DNA from: Thermoproteota archaeon
Lineage (GTDB): Archaea > Thermoproteota > EX4484-205 > JAAOZP01
Length of the DNA: 7,618 nt
NCBI GenBank assembly: GCA_025059435.1
Contig: JANXDK010000013.1
Coordinates: 2,951-10,568, forward strand
Reading direction: 5' to 3'
In this document: positions 1 to 5,661 of the stretch, piece by piece
How the letters are laid out: each line of letters starts with the position of its first letter
Numbering within the stretch: position 1 is the stretch's first letter
Notes under the pieces: model-generated
What the model was told of the DNA's origin: nothing
What the model saw: the letters and a program-made list of their open reading frames with translations, nothing else
The model's database searches: none
Made by a program: the position numbers and the translations under genes

Positions 1-948
1 GAATTTTATCGGGTCTCTCCAACTCGGCTCGGCATCGAAAACTATCTGGGCCACGAGCGATAAAGCCCTCAGAGTCCCTGGACCAATACCCCTTATGCTT
101 AGCAATTCCTCGTAACTACTTGGTTTAAACTCATATGCTTCCTCCAATGCCTTCCAATTCACGTTCTTCTCCAATACGACCCGATAGGCAGGAGGCTTAA
201 AGCTACTAGGCATCCATTTTAAAAGAGTTTCCGAAGGAGTTTCGTCAACAGTCTTCAAGTATCTCTTAAGCCTGTAGGAAGGCTCCTTAACAAGCTCTAG
301 CGTAACATTCCTATTAACCCTGCTCTCTCTAGCAGTTAGATTTAGAACCTTATCGTGTTTGGAGACACCTATTATACCAGAGTGCGGTTCCTCGATTAAG
401 CTTCTTAAACCCTCGCTCAACCAATGATATCTCCTAGCCCATTTCACTTCCGGGTTCATACCCTGTTGTACAACAGCCCAATTCCCATCTTTGTCAAAAA
501 AGAAAACATGATGATAAAGCTGGTAACCAGCTTGTATCATTGAATTGTCAACCTTAGCACAAATCCTAGACAAATATGTAAGCCTATTAGGATCAGCGTT
601 AACACCTTTCGTTTCCACTATGCTCTTTATCTCATTTGGAGTCTTACGTGATAATGCTCCCTTACCACCGCACGCATAAACACCAATGTTATTCACAGAG
701 AATATAGTTTTCAAAACCCCAGATGTAACTGTAGTTGAACCAGAACTATCCCAATCATACCCAAGTACATTAGAAAAACCCTGGAACCACAGTGGATCGG
801 AGATCCTTCTCAAAAGCTCCAGTGTTCCGAATTCGATGATTATTGTTTCGACAATTGAGCTCCCTAAGCGTATCATCCTTGAGACTAGCCACTGAGGTGC
901 TTTTCCACCGTGAAGGCGAAGGTCGAAGAAGCCTCCTCTCGAAGACAC
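1..948 (-). CDS. DUF763 family protein, C-terminus cut by window edge
   Basis: This minus-strand reading frame is open from a GTG at 948 to the left edge (316 codons seen); an in-frame TGA lies just upstream of the GTG. I translated it by hand and it matches DUF763: an N-terminal RGGFFDLRLHGGKAP segment, the CGGKGALSRKTPNEI motif near residue 95, QAGYQLYHH near 140, and a helix-hairpin-helix-like SIRGIGPGTLRALSL stretch near 285. It ends in SWRDPIKF, which in this family precedes the conserved last part. The frame at the left edge agrees with the frame at the start, so no frameshift is seen. DUF763 occurs in archaea and some bacteria; its function is unknown, and the hairpin motif suggests nucleic-acid binding (inference). 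GTG is chosen because the family normally begins only a few residues before the LHGGKAP motif. The gene is divergent from the gene at 1018 and probably shares its promoter core. Confidence 0.9.
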   Translation of the reverse strand, partial: MSSRGGFFDLRLHGGKAPQWLVSRMIRLGSSIVETIIIEFGTLELLRRISDPLWFQGFSNVLGYDWDSSGSTTVTSGVLKTIFSVNNIGVYACGGKGALSRKTPNEIKSIVETKGVNADPNRLTYLSRICAKVDNSMIQAGYQLYHHVFFFDKDGNWAVVQQGMNPEVKWARRYHWLSEGLRSLIEEPHSGIIGVSKHDKVLNLTARESRVNRNVTLELVKEPSYRLKRYLKTVDETPSETLLKWMPSSFKPPAYRVVLEKNVNWKALEEAYEFKPSSYEELLSIRGIGPGTLRALSLVAQIVFDAEPSWRDPIKF

Positions 949-977
949 TCCTAGGGCATAACTACCTATAGGATCTC

Positions 978-993
978 ATAAAGCTTTTTACCC
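978..993. promoter_or_regulatory. Overlapping divergent TATA-type promoter
   Basis: The stretch around AAAGCTTT (979-986) reads as an archaeal BRE/TATA-like element on both strands: AAGCTTTTTA toward the plus gene and AAAGCTTTATG toward the minus gene. It lies about 32 nt before the ATG at 1018 and about 35 nt before the GTG at 948, so both transcripts would have only a few leader bases. The match is by eye and spacing only. Confidence 0.5.
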
Positions 994-1017
994 ACCTTCG
1001 ACAATCATTAACTAACC

Positions 1018-1506
1018 ATGAGCATTAGGCTCGAGTCCGTAGAAATAAAAACTCCGGAAGGAATACAGATAATAATAGGCCAATCCCACTTCATAAAAAC
1101 TGTTGAAGACATTTACGAGACTATCGCATCCAGTATGCCCAAGGTTGAATTTGCAGTGGCTTTCTGCGAATCTAGTGGACCTGCTCTCGTAAGGTTTGAT
1201 GGAACAAGCGAGGATTTGAAAAAACTAGCAGTAGAATATGCTTTGAAGATATCTGCTGGACATGTCTTCGTAATAGTTTTGAAAAATGCTTATCCTATTA
1301 ACGTCCTGAATAGGATTAAGAACGTCGAAGAAGTTGCAACTGTATTCTGTGCTACTGGTAATCCGGTTAACGTGATAATAGCTGAAACGGAATTGGGAAG
1401 AGGAGTACTCGGCGTCGTCGACGGTATAAAGACTAAGGGTGTGGAGAATGAGGAAGACAAGAAACATAGATACGAGTTCCTTAGGAAAATAGGTTATAAG
1501 AAGTGA
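1018..1506 (+). CDS. PF04008 family protein (adenosine-specific kinase family)
   Basis: This is a 162-residue protein of the compact single-domain archaeal/bacterial family COG1839/PF04008, labelled adenosine-specific kinase after structural work on crenarchaeal members. Recognised segments are GQSHFIKTVEDIYE (21-34), AFCESSGPALVRFDG (48-62), the NAYP at 90-93, FCATGNPVNVIIAET (110-124) and GRGVLGVVDG (127-136). Length and the conserved glycine-rich C-terminal part match full-length members. A soluble cytoplasmic protein is expected, with no signal peptide or membrane segment. The kinase activity is a family label and I would treat it as provisional. The ATG at 1018 sits about 30 nt after the divergent TATA core and gives the family's usual N-terminus (M-x-I-x-L-E-x-V). 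It converges on the glycosyltransferase gene with a 35-nt gap that shows no strong T-run terminator. Confidence 0.92.
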   Translation: MSIRLESVEIKTPEGIQIIIGQSHFIKTVEDIYETIASSMPKVEFAVAFCESSGPALVRFDGTSEDLKKLAVEYALKISAGHVFVIVLKNAYPINVLNRIKNVEEVATVFCATGNPVNVIIAETELGRGVLGVVDGIKTKGVENEEDKKHRYEFLRKIGYKK

Positions 1507-1541
1507 GAATCAGACATGTCACAAAATCTATTATAGGAGAC

Positions 1542-2795
1542 TTACCATTCTTCCGATTTTTTGATCAATTCAGATATGTAAGAATACAACCGGATTAAGG
1601 CATAAATAGGACGGTAAAAGAACAACATTACTGGGAATAAGTACCAATACTTTATGTCTTGAGGATATTCAACTATAGAAATAGCGCTTAGCGATGTTTG
1701 AAGCTCCATAGTTGCATAGAACGCGATCACGATTAACCATAACAATAAAGGATTGTGCGACGTAAGAATAAAGTAAAAGAGCCAAACTGGACGGATGATT
1801 AGCATGAGAATATCCATTAGAAACATATCCGGAGCACCTATTAGACCAGGCGGGCCGAATTGCCTTCTGAAGAAAAGGTTACTATGCCTTATTAACATCC
1901 TTATTTGACTCCTATGCCACCTTATTCTTTGCTTCATCCAGCTGCGCCAGTTCTCCGGAACCTCCGTCCAAGCATAAGTCTCCGGCATGAAGATGATTTT
2001 CCCTTTAACCTTGTGCATTTTAAGCGTCACATCAAAGTCCTCTCCGATAAAAGGATCAAACCCACCTAATGATTCTAAAATGCTCTTTCTCATCACTCCT
2101 ACTGCACCCGGGATTATCAGGAGCGTGTTGAAAAAAGATTGTAATCTTCTTCCTATGTCAAAAGCGATAACATATTCTAAAGATTGTAATTTAGTTAACA
2201 GGTTTGAACTATAATTTGAAACCCTTAAGTTGCCACTGGCTGCGACGATGAAAGGATCACTGAAATATTTTGCAACAAAGCTTAGGAAATCCCAAGCGAT
2301 TACGGTATCAGCATCAACTGTAACGACTATATCTCCAGTAGCAGCCCGAAGCCCATAGTTCAGGGCGTATGCTTTCATACTACTCTTTGACCTGGTTAAG
2401 AGCGTAATCCTACTTCTATACCGGGAGGCGATTTTGTAAGTATTGTCGGTGGAACCGTCGTCAACTACGATAATCTGTTTCCAAGGATATTTATTCTCCA
2501 AGACAGATTCTATGCAGGAAGCAATGGTTTTCTCCTCGTTGTGTGCAGGTATTATTACTGATATATGAAGGCTTTCCTTTATTGCGAGAGGCTTCTTAAG
2601 GCGTTCTACAATAGGAAGTAAGAATACTTTGGCAAGCACTCGGGAGTAGTCGAACAGGAGGGAAACGAGACATAATGCGATTAGCTTCTCGAGAGTTAAT
2701 CCGATTAAATTACCTAAAATTGTTATTAACACGAAAAATAAAGGAGTTAAAACAATGTTGAAGATGAAAACAATATCCTGTAGTCTTTGGTGCAT
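1542..2795 (-). CDS. Membrane-bound family 2 glycosyltransferase, polysaccharide synthase type
   Basis: This 417-residue protein has the layout of processive GT2 enzymes of the cellulose/hyaluronan/poly-N-acetylglucosamine synthase type. Two hydrophobic N-terminal segments lie at about 8-32 and 35-61. The cytoplasmic GT-A domain follows, with ISVIIPAHNEE (78-88), DDGS (112-115), the metal-binding DAD (161-163), GED (251-253, catalytic acid) and QRIRW (289-293, the QxxRW acceptor/polymer motif). Three hydrophobic segments follow at about 325-347, 349-366 and 384-405. All key residues are present, so an active enzyme using a nucleotide sugar is expected. Sugar and product cannot be told from sequence; an exopolysaccharide or cell-surface glycan is likely. 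Its ATG lies 1 nt after the stop of the upstream regulator gene, so the two are almost certainly co-transcribed and translationally coupled. That links surface glycan synthesis to the zinc-binding regulator. Confidence 0.93.
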   Translation of the reverse strand: MHQRLQDIVFIFNIVLTPLFFVLITILGNLIGLTLEKLIALCLVSLLFDYSRVLAKVFLLPIVERLKKPLAIKESLHISVIIPAHNEEKTIASCIESVLENKYPWKQIIVVDDGSTDNTYKIASRYRSRITLLTRSKSSMKAYALNYGLRAATGDIVVTVDADTVIAWDFLSFVAKYFSDPFIVAASGNLRVSNYSSNLLTKLQSLEYVIAFDIGRRLQSFFNTLLIIPGAVGVMRKSILESLGGFDPFIGEDFDVTLKMHKVKGKIIFMPETYAWTEVPENWRSWMKQRIRWHRSQIRMLIRHSNLFFRRQFGPPGLIGAPDMFLMDILMLIIRPVWLFYFILTSHNPLLLWLIVIAFYATMELQTSLSAISIVEYPQDIKYWYLFPVMLFFYRPIYALIRLYSYISELIKKSEEW

Positions 2796-2796
2796 G

Positions 2797-3816
2797 CTAT
2801 TTTATTCGAGGATGCGCTTCGACAAAAGGATTTAAAACATTTAGAATCATATTACTAACATCGTTAATGTTTTTACATTCTATTATACGCATATTGGGCA
2901 ATACTCTATAATAGTCGAAGAGAGTCCTTGCCTTTTCAGTTAAGCCAGGTATGAAGACCATTACTCTCTTAGAAGCATCCACATCCAGTGCCTTAAAAAT
3001 GAGGGAGAGCGCGGAGTCATCTATAGGCCTATCGTTAACAAGAACATCTATAAGAATAATATCGCTACCATTATCACCCGAGGCGAATAAAGTGAAAGTG
3101 TGTTCAACACCAGACTTACCCCTTATCTTAGCAGGAGTTCTAGCTGATAATCCTCTAGCTTTTAGGGCTTCCACTACTGGATTAAGATCCATAATCCATT
3201 TTCCTATGAAATCCTTCTTTTTAGGATTAAGCGTATATGAATATACTTCTTTTGAAACACTATCATTCTCATAAAACACGTGTTTCTCTTTTAGACAAGC
3301 GTATTTTTTCCTAGGTTCTCCAACAAACTCTTTGCAAGATATGCATTTATACATTACGCCTGGCTTCCTATAGTCTATTCCAAGTGCCCTCATTCTCTTT
3401 CTACATTTTGGACAAATCATTTCCCTAAAATCTTCTTCAAAACCAATGTATCCACACTCTAAGTGTTCGATGGTAATACCAATCTTCAGCCTAGTAGAAT
3501 CACAATGTGGACATACTAATTCCACCACAAACCGGTTGTCACTGCAATATGGACAAATAATGCTCACAGTAAATACCTCGTAAGTCAATATTTCCTCTTC
3601 TGATAGTGCTTCTAGTATCTCCCTAGTCATACGGGTTGAAGTTCCCATTATCTTCTCTGCTTCGGGGTAGGTGAAATCGCCGTTTTGGCCCATAACGGGT
3701 TTTAAAACACTTATCGAACCGTTCATAAAAGCCTTCAGTAAAGCCTGAACATCACTCCTATTCAGAATATTAATGAAAGAAGTTTTCTCGCTTTCCAACA
3801 CTTCCGTATTACTCAA
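2797..3816 (-). CDS. Winged-helix regulator with TackOD1-like zinc module and degenerate nuclease-like domain (paralog A)
   Basis: This is a 339-residue predicted cytoplasmic protein with three parts. Residues 20-78 form a winged-helix-like DNA-binding domain. Residues 85-180 hold many metal-ligand candidates (C88, C91, C102, C105, H118, C121, C135, C138, C158, C161, C174, H179); the order CPxC, EHLECGYIG, CPKC, GIDYRKPG, CxxC resembles TackOD1, a zinc-binding output domain described in archaeal signalling proteins. Residues 200-330 resemble a restriction-endonuclease fold with E238, D252 and D257, but the usual lysine after the last acid is missing (D257-V-L), so catalysis is unlikely. I chose TTG at 3816, not the upstream in-frame ATG at 3882. 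The TTG follows a strong GAGGGAGGG ribosome site, aligns with the start of the paralog, and leaves the 19-bp shared element outside the coding region. It is coupled to the GT2 gene. Role inferred: metal- or ligand-responsive transcription regulator. Confidence 0.8.
   Translation of the reverse strand: MSNTEVLESEKTSFINILNRSDVQALLKAFMNGSISVLKPVMGQNGDFTYPEAEKIMGTSTRMTREILEALSEEEILTYEVFTVSIICPYCSDNRFVVELVCPHCDSTRLKIGITIEHLECGYIGFEEDFREMICPKCRKRMRALGIDYRKPGVMYKCISCKEFVGEPRKKYACLKEKHVFYENDSVSKEVYSYTLNPKKKDFIGKWIMDLNPVVEALKARGLSARTPAKIRGKSGVEHTFTLFASGDNGSDIILIDVLVNDRPIDDSALSLIFKALDVDASKRVMVFIPGLTEKARTLFDYYRVLPNMRIIECKNINDVSNMILNVLNPFVEAHPRIK
3092..3137 (-). repeat. 46-bp identical block in the C-terminal domain, paralog A
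   Basis: This block is identical to 4297-4342 and encodes PAKIRGKSGVEHTFTL, the segment with the conserved glutamate of the nuclease-like domain. The offset between copies is 1205 bp, so it is a separate patch from the 176-bp block. Confidence 0.93.
3584..3759 (-). repeat. 176-bp identical block, copy in paralog A
   Basis: This block is identical base for base to 4651-4826, including third codon positions. It encodes the winged-helix domain (RSDVQALLK to SEEEILT). Identity stops abruptly at both ends, as expected from recent gene conversion within an older duplication. Confidence 0.95.
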
Positions 3817-3823
3817 CTCCCCG

Positions 3824-3832
3824 CCCTCCCTC
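3824..3832 (-). promoter_or_regulatory. Ribosome binding site deciding the TTG start at 3816
   Basis: On the minus strand GAGGGAGGG ends 7 nt before the TTG, in a run of purines. It supports TTG as start over the ATG at 3882, which has no comparable purine-rich site. Confidence 0.6.
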
Positions 3833-3856
3833 GTAGTATAGATATTTTTCTTTGAA

Positions 3857-3875
3857 AATAAGAGTTTGTCTGTAA
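3857..3875 (-). promoter_or_regulatory. Shared 19-bp upstream element, copy A
   Basis: On the minus strand TTACAGACAAACTCTTATT is identical to 4920-4938 and ends upstream of the TTG at 3816. The distance from its 5' base to the start codon is 59 nt, against 58 nt in the other copy. It may be a promoter part, an operator or a leader element. If coding, it would be read in different frames in the two genes, which argues for a non-coding role. Confidence 0.6.
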
Positions 3876-3908
3876 AAGGCATATCTCACTCAAAACAGGA
3901 TAGAATGG

Positions 3909-3919
3909 TGTCTGTAAAA
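3909..3919 (-). repeat. Extra copy of the TTTTACAGACA core
   Basis: The 11-mer TTTTACAGACA (minus strand) occurs here and again at 3867-3877, 42 bp apart. The second copy overlaps the shared 19-bp element. Two direct repeats in one promoter region are a plausible regulator-binding arrangement, but 11 bp in AT-rich DNA is weak evidence. Confidence 0.4.
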
Positions 3920-3957
3920 AATTGAACTATTAAACATTTCCAATAGAGAATACATTG

Positions 3958-3976
3958 ATTTTATTATTAATAAAAT
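3958..3976 (-). terminator. AT-only dyad after paralog B, possible terminator
   Basis: A perfect 9-bp inverted repeat (ATTTTATTA / TAATAAAAT) with a 1-nt centre lies 14 bp after the stop of the gene ending at 3990. Archaeal termination favours T-rich tracts, so this may end paralog B transcripts; it could equally be part of the paralog A promoter region. Confidence 0.3.
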
Positions 3977-3989
3977 ACCCTGTATTTTT

Positions 3990-4880
3990 CTATGTTTGCA
4001 CTGTCTTAAGCCTAATCTTGGCCAAGCTGGTAAGTATCTCGAATAAAGCGCTGTTTATTTGGCTGACGCTTTGACATTCTAGAACATGAACATTGAAGGT
4101 ATTATAGTAATCGAAGAGGGCCCTAGCCTTGTCAGTTAAACCTGGAACAACTAAGAGTAGCTTCTTAGCTGCATTAACGTCCATAGCCTTTAAAACTATT
4201 GAGAGAGCTGATTCATCAACCAGCATATCGCTTACTATAATATCGACAACAGCATCTACACTTTCCTTCAAATCCCCTTTGTAAGAAACCGCTAGGGTGA
4301 AAGTGTGTTCAACACCAGACTTACCCCTTATCTTAGCAGGAGACTCTACTTTCCAACCCTTGGTCCTAAGGGCTTCTATAACTGGAGTGATATCAAGAAG
4401 CCATCTTCCTAAAAGCTCTTTCTTATCCGGATTGAACTTATACGAATAGATCTTCTTTGAGACACCCTCATTCTCGTAGAAGGCATGACGACCACTGATA
4501 CAAACAAGCCTTTTTCCAAGAAGACCACTAATAATGTTCTCAAGCGCCTTAGACCTCGAGGATGACGGAGAATAAGTATCTGTTAGCTCGAGTATAAACC
4601 TGTTGCAACCACAGTACGGGCATGTAAGTATCGCGGTGGCTATTTCCTTTGTCAATATTTCCTCTTCTGATAGTGCTTCTAGTATCTCCCTAGTCATACG
4701 GGTTGAAGTTCCCATTATCTTCTCTGCTTCGGGGTAGGTGAAATCGCCGTTTTGGCCCATAACGGGTTTTAAAACACTTATCGAACCGTTCATAAAAGCC
4801 TTCAGTAAAGCCTGAACATCACTCCTGTTTAATAATGCTGATACGCCTGCCTTTTCCCCTGGAGTAATCTCCACCCCCAT
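3990..4880 (-). CDS. Winged-helix regulator paralog lacking most of the zinc module (paralog B)
   Basis: This 296-residue paralog lies directly upstream of paralog A on the same strand. Residues 19-77 are the same winged-helix domain, identical in protein and DNA to paralog A. The middle part is much shorter: only the first cysteine pair (C87, C90, with an extra C92) and the C127/H132 segment remain. About 70 residues holding the other CxxC pairs are replaced by a short serine-rich stretch near 103-110. The C-terminal nuclease-like domain (about 150-290) keeps E191, D209 and D213 but again lacks the expected lysine. I chose ATG 4880 over an in-frame ATG at 4961. It has a purine-rich ribosome site (AGAGGAAGAGGGGG), aligns with the paralog's start, and avoids coding through the 19-bp element and an AT-rich promoter-like stretch. 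Role inferred: DNA-binding regulator with the same target as paralog A but altered sensing. Confidence 0.78.
   Translation of the reverse strand: MGVEITPGEKAGVSALLNRSDVQALLKAFMNGSISVLKPVMGQNGDFTYPEAEKIMGTSTRMTREILEALSEEEILTKEIATAILTCPYCGCNRFILELTDTYSPSSSRSKALENIISGLLGKRLVCISGRHAFYENEGVSKKIYSYKFNPDKKELLGRWLLDITPVIEALRTKGWKVESPAKIRGKSGVEHTFTLAVSYKGDLKESVDAVVDIIVSDMLVDESALSIVLKAMDVNAAKKLLLVVPGLTDKARALFDYYNTFNVHVLECQSVSQINSALFEILTSLAKIRLKTVQT
4297..4342 (-). repeat. 46-bp identical block in the C-terminal domain, paralog B
   Basis: This is the partner of 3092-3137. DNA on both sides is clearly diverged between the paralogs although the proteins remain alignable. Confidence 0.93.
4651..4826 (-). 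repeat. 176-bp identical block, copy in paralog B
   Basis: This is the partner of 3584-3759, a direct repeat with an offset of 1067 bp. Flanking codons already differ: AAT versus AAC for the Asn before the block, and Thr-Tyr versus Thr-Lys after it. Confidence 0.95.
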
Positions 4881-4881
4881 A

Positions 4882-4895
4882 CCCCCTCTTCCTCT
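4882..4895 (-). promoter_or_regulatory. Ribosome binding site deciding the ATG start at 4880
   Basis: The minus-strand purine run GGAAGAGGGGG sits directly ahead of the ATG at 4880, in the same position as the purine-rich site ahead of the TTG of paralog A. Confidence 0.5.
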
Positions 4896-4919
4896 GGTAT
4901 ATTTTCTAGTCTTTATTAT

Positions 4920-4938
4920 AATAAGAGTTTGTCTGTAA
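4920..4938 (-). promoter_or_regulatory. Shared 19-bp upstream element, copy B
   Basis: This is the same 19-mer as 3857-3875, 58 nt before the ATG at 4880. Just upstream on the minus strand is GAGGGGATTTTTTATTTC, a plausible BRE/TATA stretch. If that is the promoter, transcription would start inside or near the end of the 19-mer and the leader would be about 40 nt, long enough for the ribosome site. Confidence 0.6.
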
Positions 4939-4941
4939 GAA

Positions 4942-4969
4942 ATAAAAAATCCCCTCGGCAATTTTTTAT
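4942..4969. promoter_or_regulatory. Dyad with AT arms and GC-rich centre upstream of paralog B
   Basis: ATAAAAAAT (4942-4950) and ATTTTTTAT (4961-4969) are perfect 9-bp inverted arms around a 10-nt GC-rich centre. The proximal arm coincides with the likely TATA box of paralog B, so the dyad could be an operator covering the promoter or two opposed TATA boxes. Confidence 0.4.
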
Positions 4970-5020
4970 GACGAAGTTAGACTAAATACATACAAAGCGT
5001 TTTTTTAAAAAAGTATTTTG

Positions 5021-5034
5021 AAAAGCATATATTT
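5021..5034 (+). promoter_or_regulatory. TATA promoter of the DUF99 gene
   Basis: AAAAGCATATATTT is a good crenarchaeal BRE/TATA candidate. Its centre is about 30 nt before the ATG at 5061, predicting a nearly leaderless transcript; no ribosome site is seen ahead of the ATG. Confidence 0.6.
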
Positions 5035-5060
5035 CGAATCAAGCATGAATCATCTTAAAT

Positions 5061-5660
5061 ATGAGAGTTAAGACTTCTAAAAAGGCGATAAGAGCATTAG
5101 GAATAGCTGAAAGTTTCAAGAGGAATTCTGAAAAAGCTATTTTAGCGGGCGTGGTTATGCGTAGTGACTTCCTGATAGATGGTTTTTCATTCGCCAAAAC
5201 AACTATAATGGGAGATGATGCGACGGATTCGGTAATATTTCTTTACAGATCTTTGGAAAGAGAAGACGTAAACCTGATAATGATAAGTGGGACTATCATA
5301 AGCATGTATAACATAGTTGATATAAACAGGGTTTTTGAGGAAACTGGTAAGCCGGTATTAGCAGTAACCTATAGACCCTCGAAGGGTGTTGAAGAGACTA
5401 TTAAGAGGCATTTTCCAGATAATTGGGAGAATAAGCTTGAAGCATACCGTAGACTTGGGTCAAGGAAGGAAATAATATTAAAAACAGGTTTTAAGGTATT
5501 CGTAAGGAATGTCGGAATAGATGATTTTGACTCTAAGATCGTTCTTAACAGGTTTATAGTCTTCGGGAGGATTCCCGAGCCTCTTCGAGTAGCTAGGTTA
5601 CTTGCAAGGAGCGTTGTAAGCATAGAGGAGTTATTCTCTTCGATTGAGGCGAAGACATGA
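5061..5660 (+). CDS. DUF99 / UPF0215 family protein
   Basis: This 199-residue protein matches the archaeal DUF99 family (PF01949), which has an RNase H-like fold related to endonuclease V. Segments that identify it are ALGIAESF (12-19), LAGVVMRSDFLIDGFSF (28-44), MGDDATDSV (50-58), LIMISGTIISMYNIVDI (72-88) and TGKPVLAVTYRPS (95-107). The length is normal and there is no signal peptide or membrane segment. From memory of the family, many members have acidic residues in the first motif (GIDDG) and an LDG in the fourth; here these read GIAES and ISG. The putative active site may therefore be altered, although I believe other crenarchaeal members look similar. Function is unknown. The stop lies 1 nt from the stop of the convergent cysteine synthase gene, so transcripts of the two probably overlap. 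Confidence 0.9.
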   Translation: MRVKTSKKAIRALGIAESFKRNSEKAILAGVVMRSDFLIDGFSFAKTTIMGDDATDSVIFLYRSLEREDVNLIMISGTIISMYNIVDINRVFEETGKPVLAVTYRPSKGVEETIKRHFPDNWENKLEAYRRLGSRKEIILKTGFKVFVRNVGIDDFDSKIVLNRFIVFGRIPEPLRVARLLARSVVSIEELFSSIEAKT

Positions 5661-5661
5661 G

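Noticed and set aside
508..517. ATGATGA resembling a C box of C/D sRNAs
   Set aside because: No matching D box at proper spacing was found and it lies in coding DNA on the opposite strand.
686..895. Plus-strand 69-codon frame within the DUF763 region
   Set aside because: It is antisense to a continuous, well-conserved DUF763 frame and has no recognisable motif.
1225..1467. Minus-strand frame inside the PF04008 gene
   Set aside because: It is a shadow of a confidently assigned gene.
1513..1520. GACATGTC palindrome between convergent genes
   Set aside because: An 8-bp palindrome is expected by chance at this length and has no further structure around it.
2951..3274. Plus-strand 107-codon frame opposite paralog A
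   Set aside because: It is antisense to the conserved C-terminal domain, low in complexity (many Ser/Leu), and lacks a promoter.
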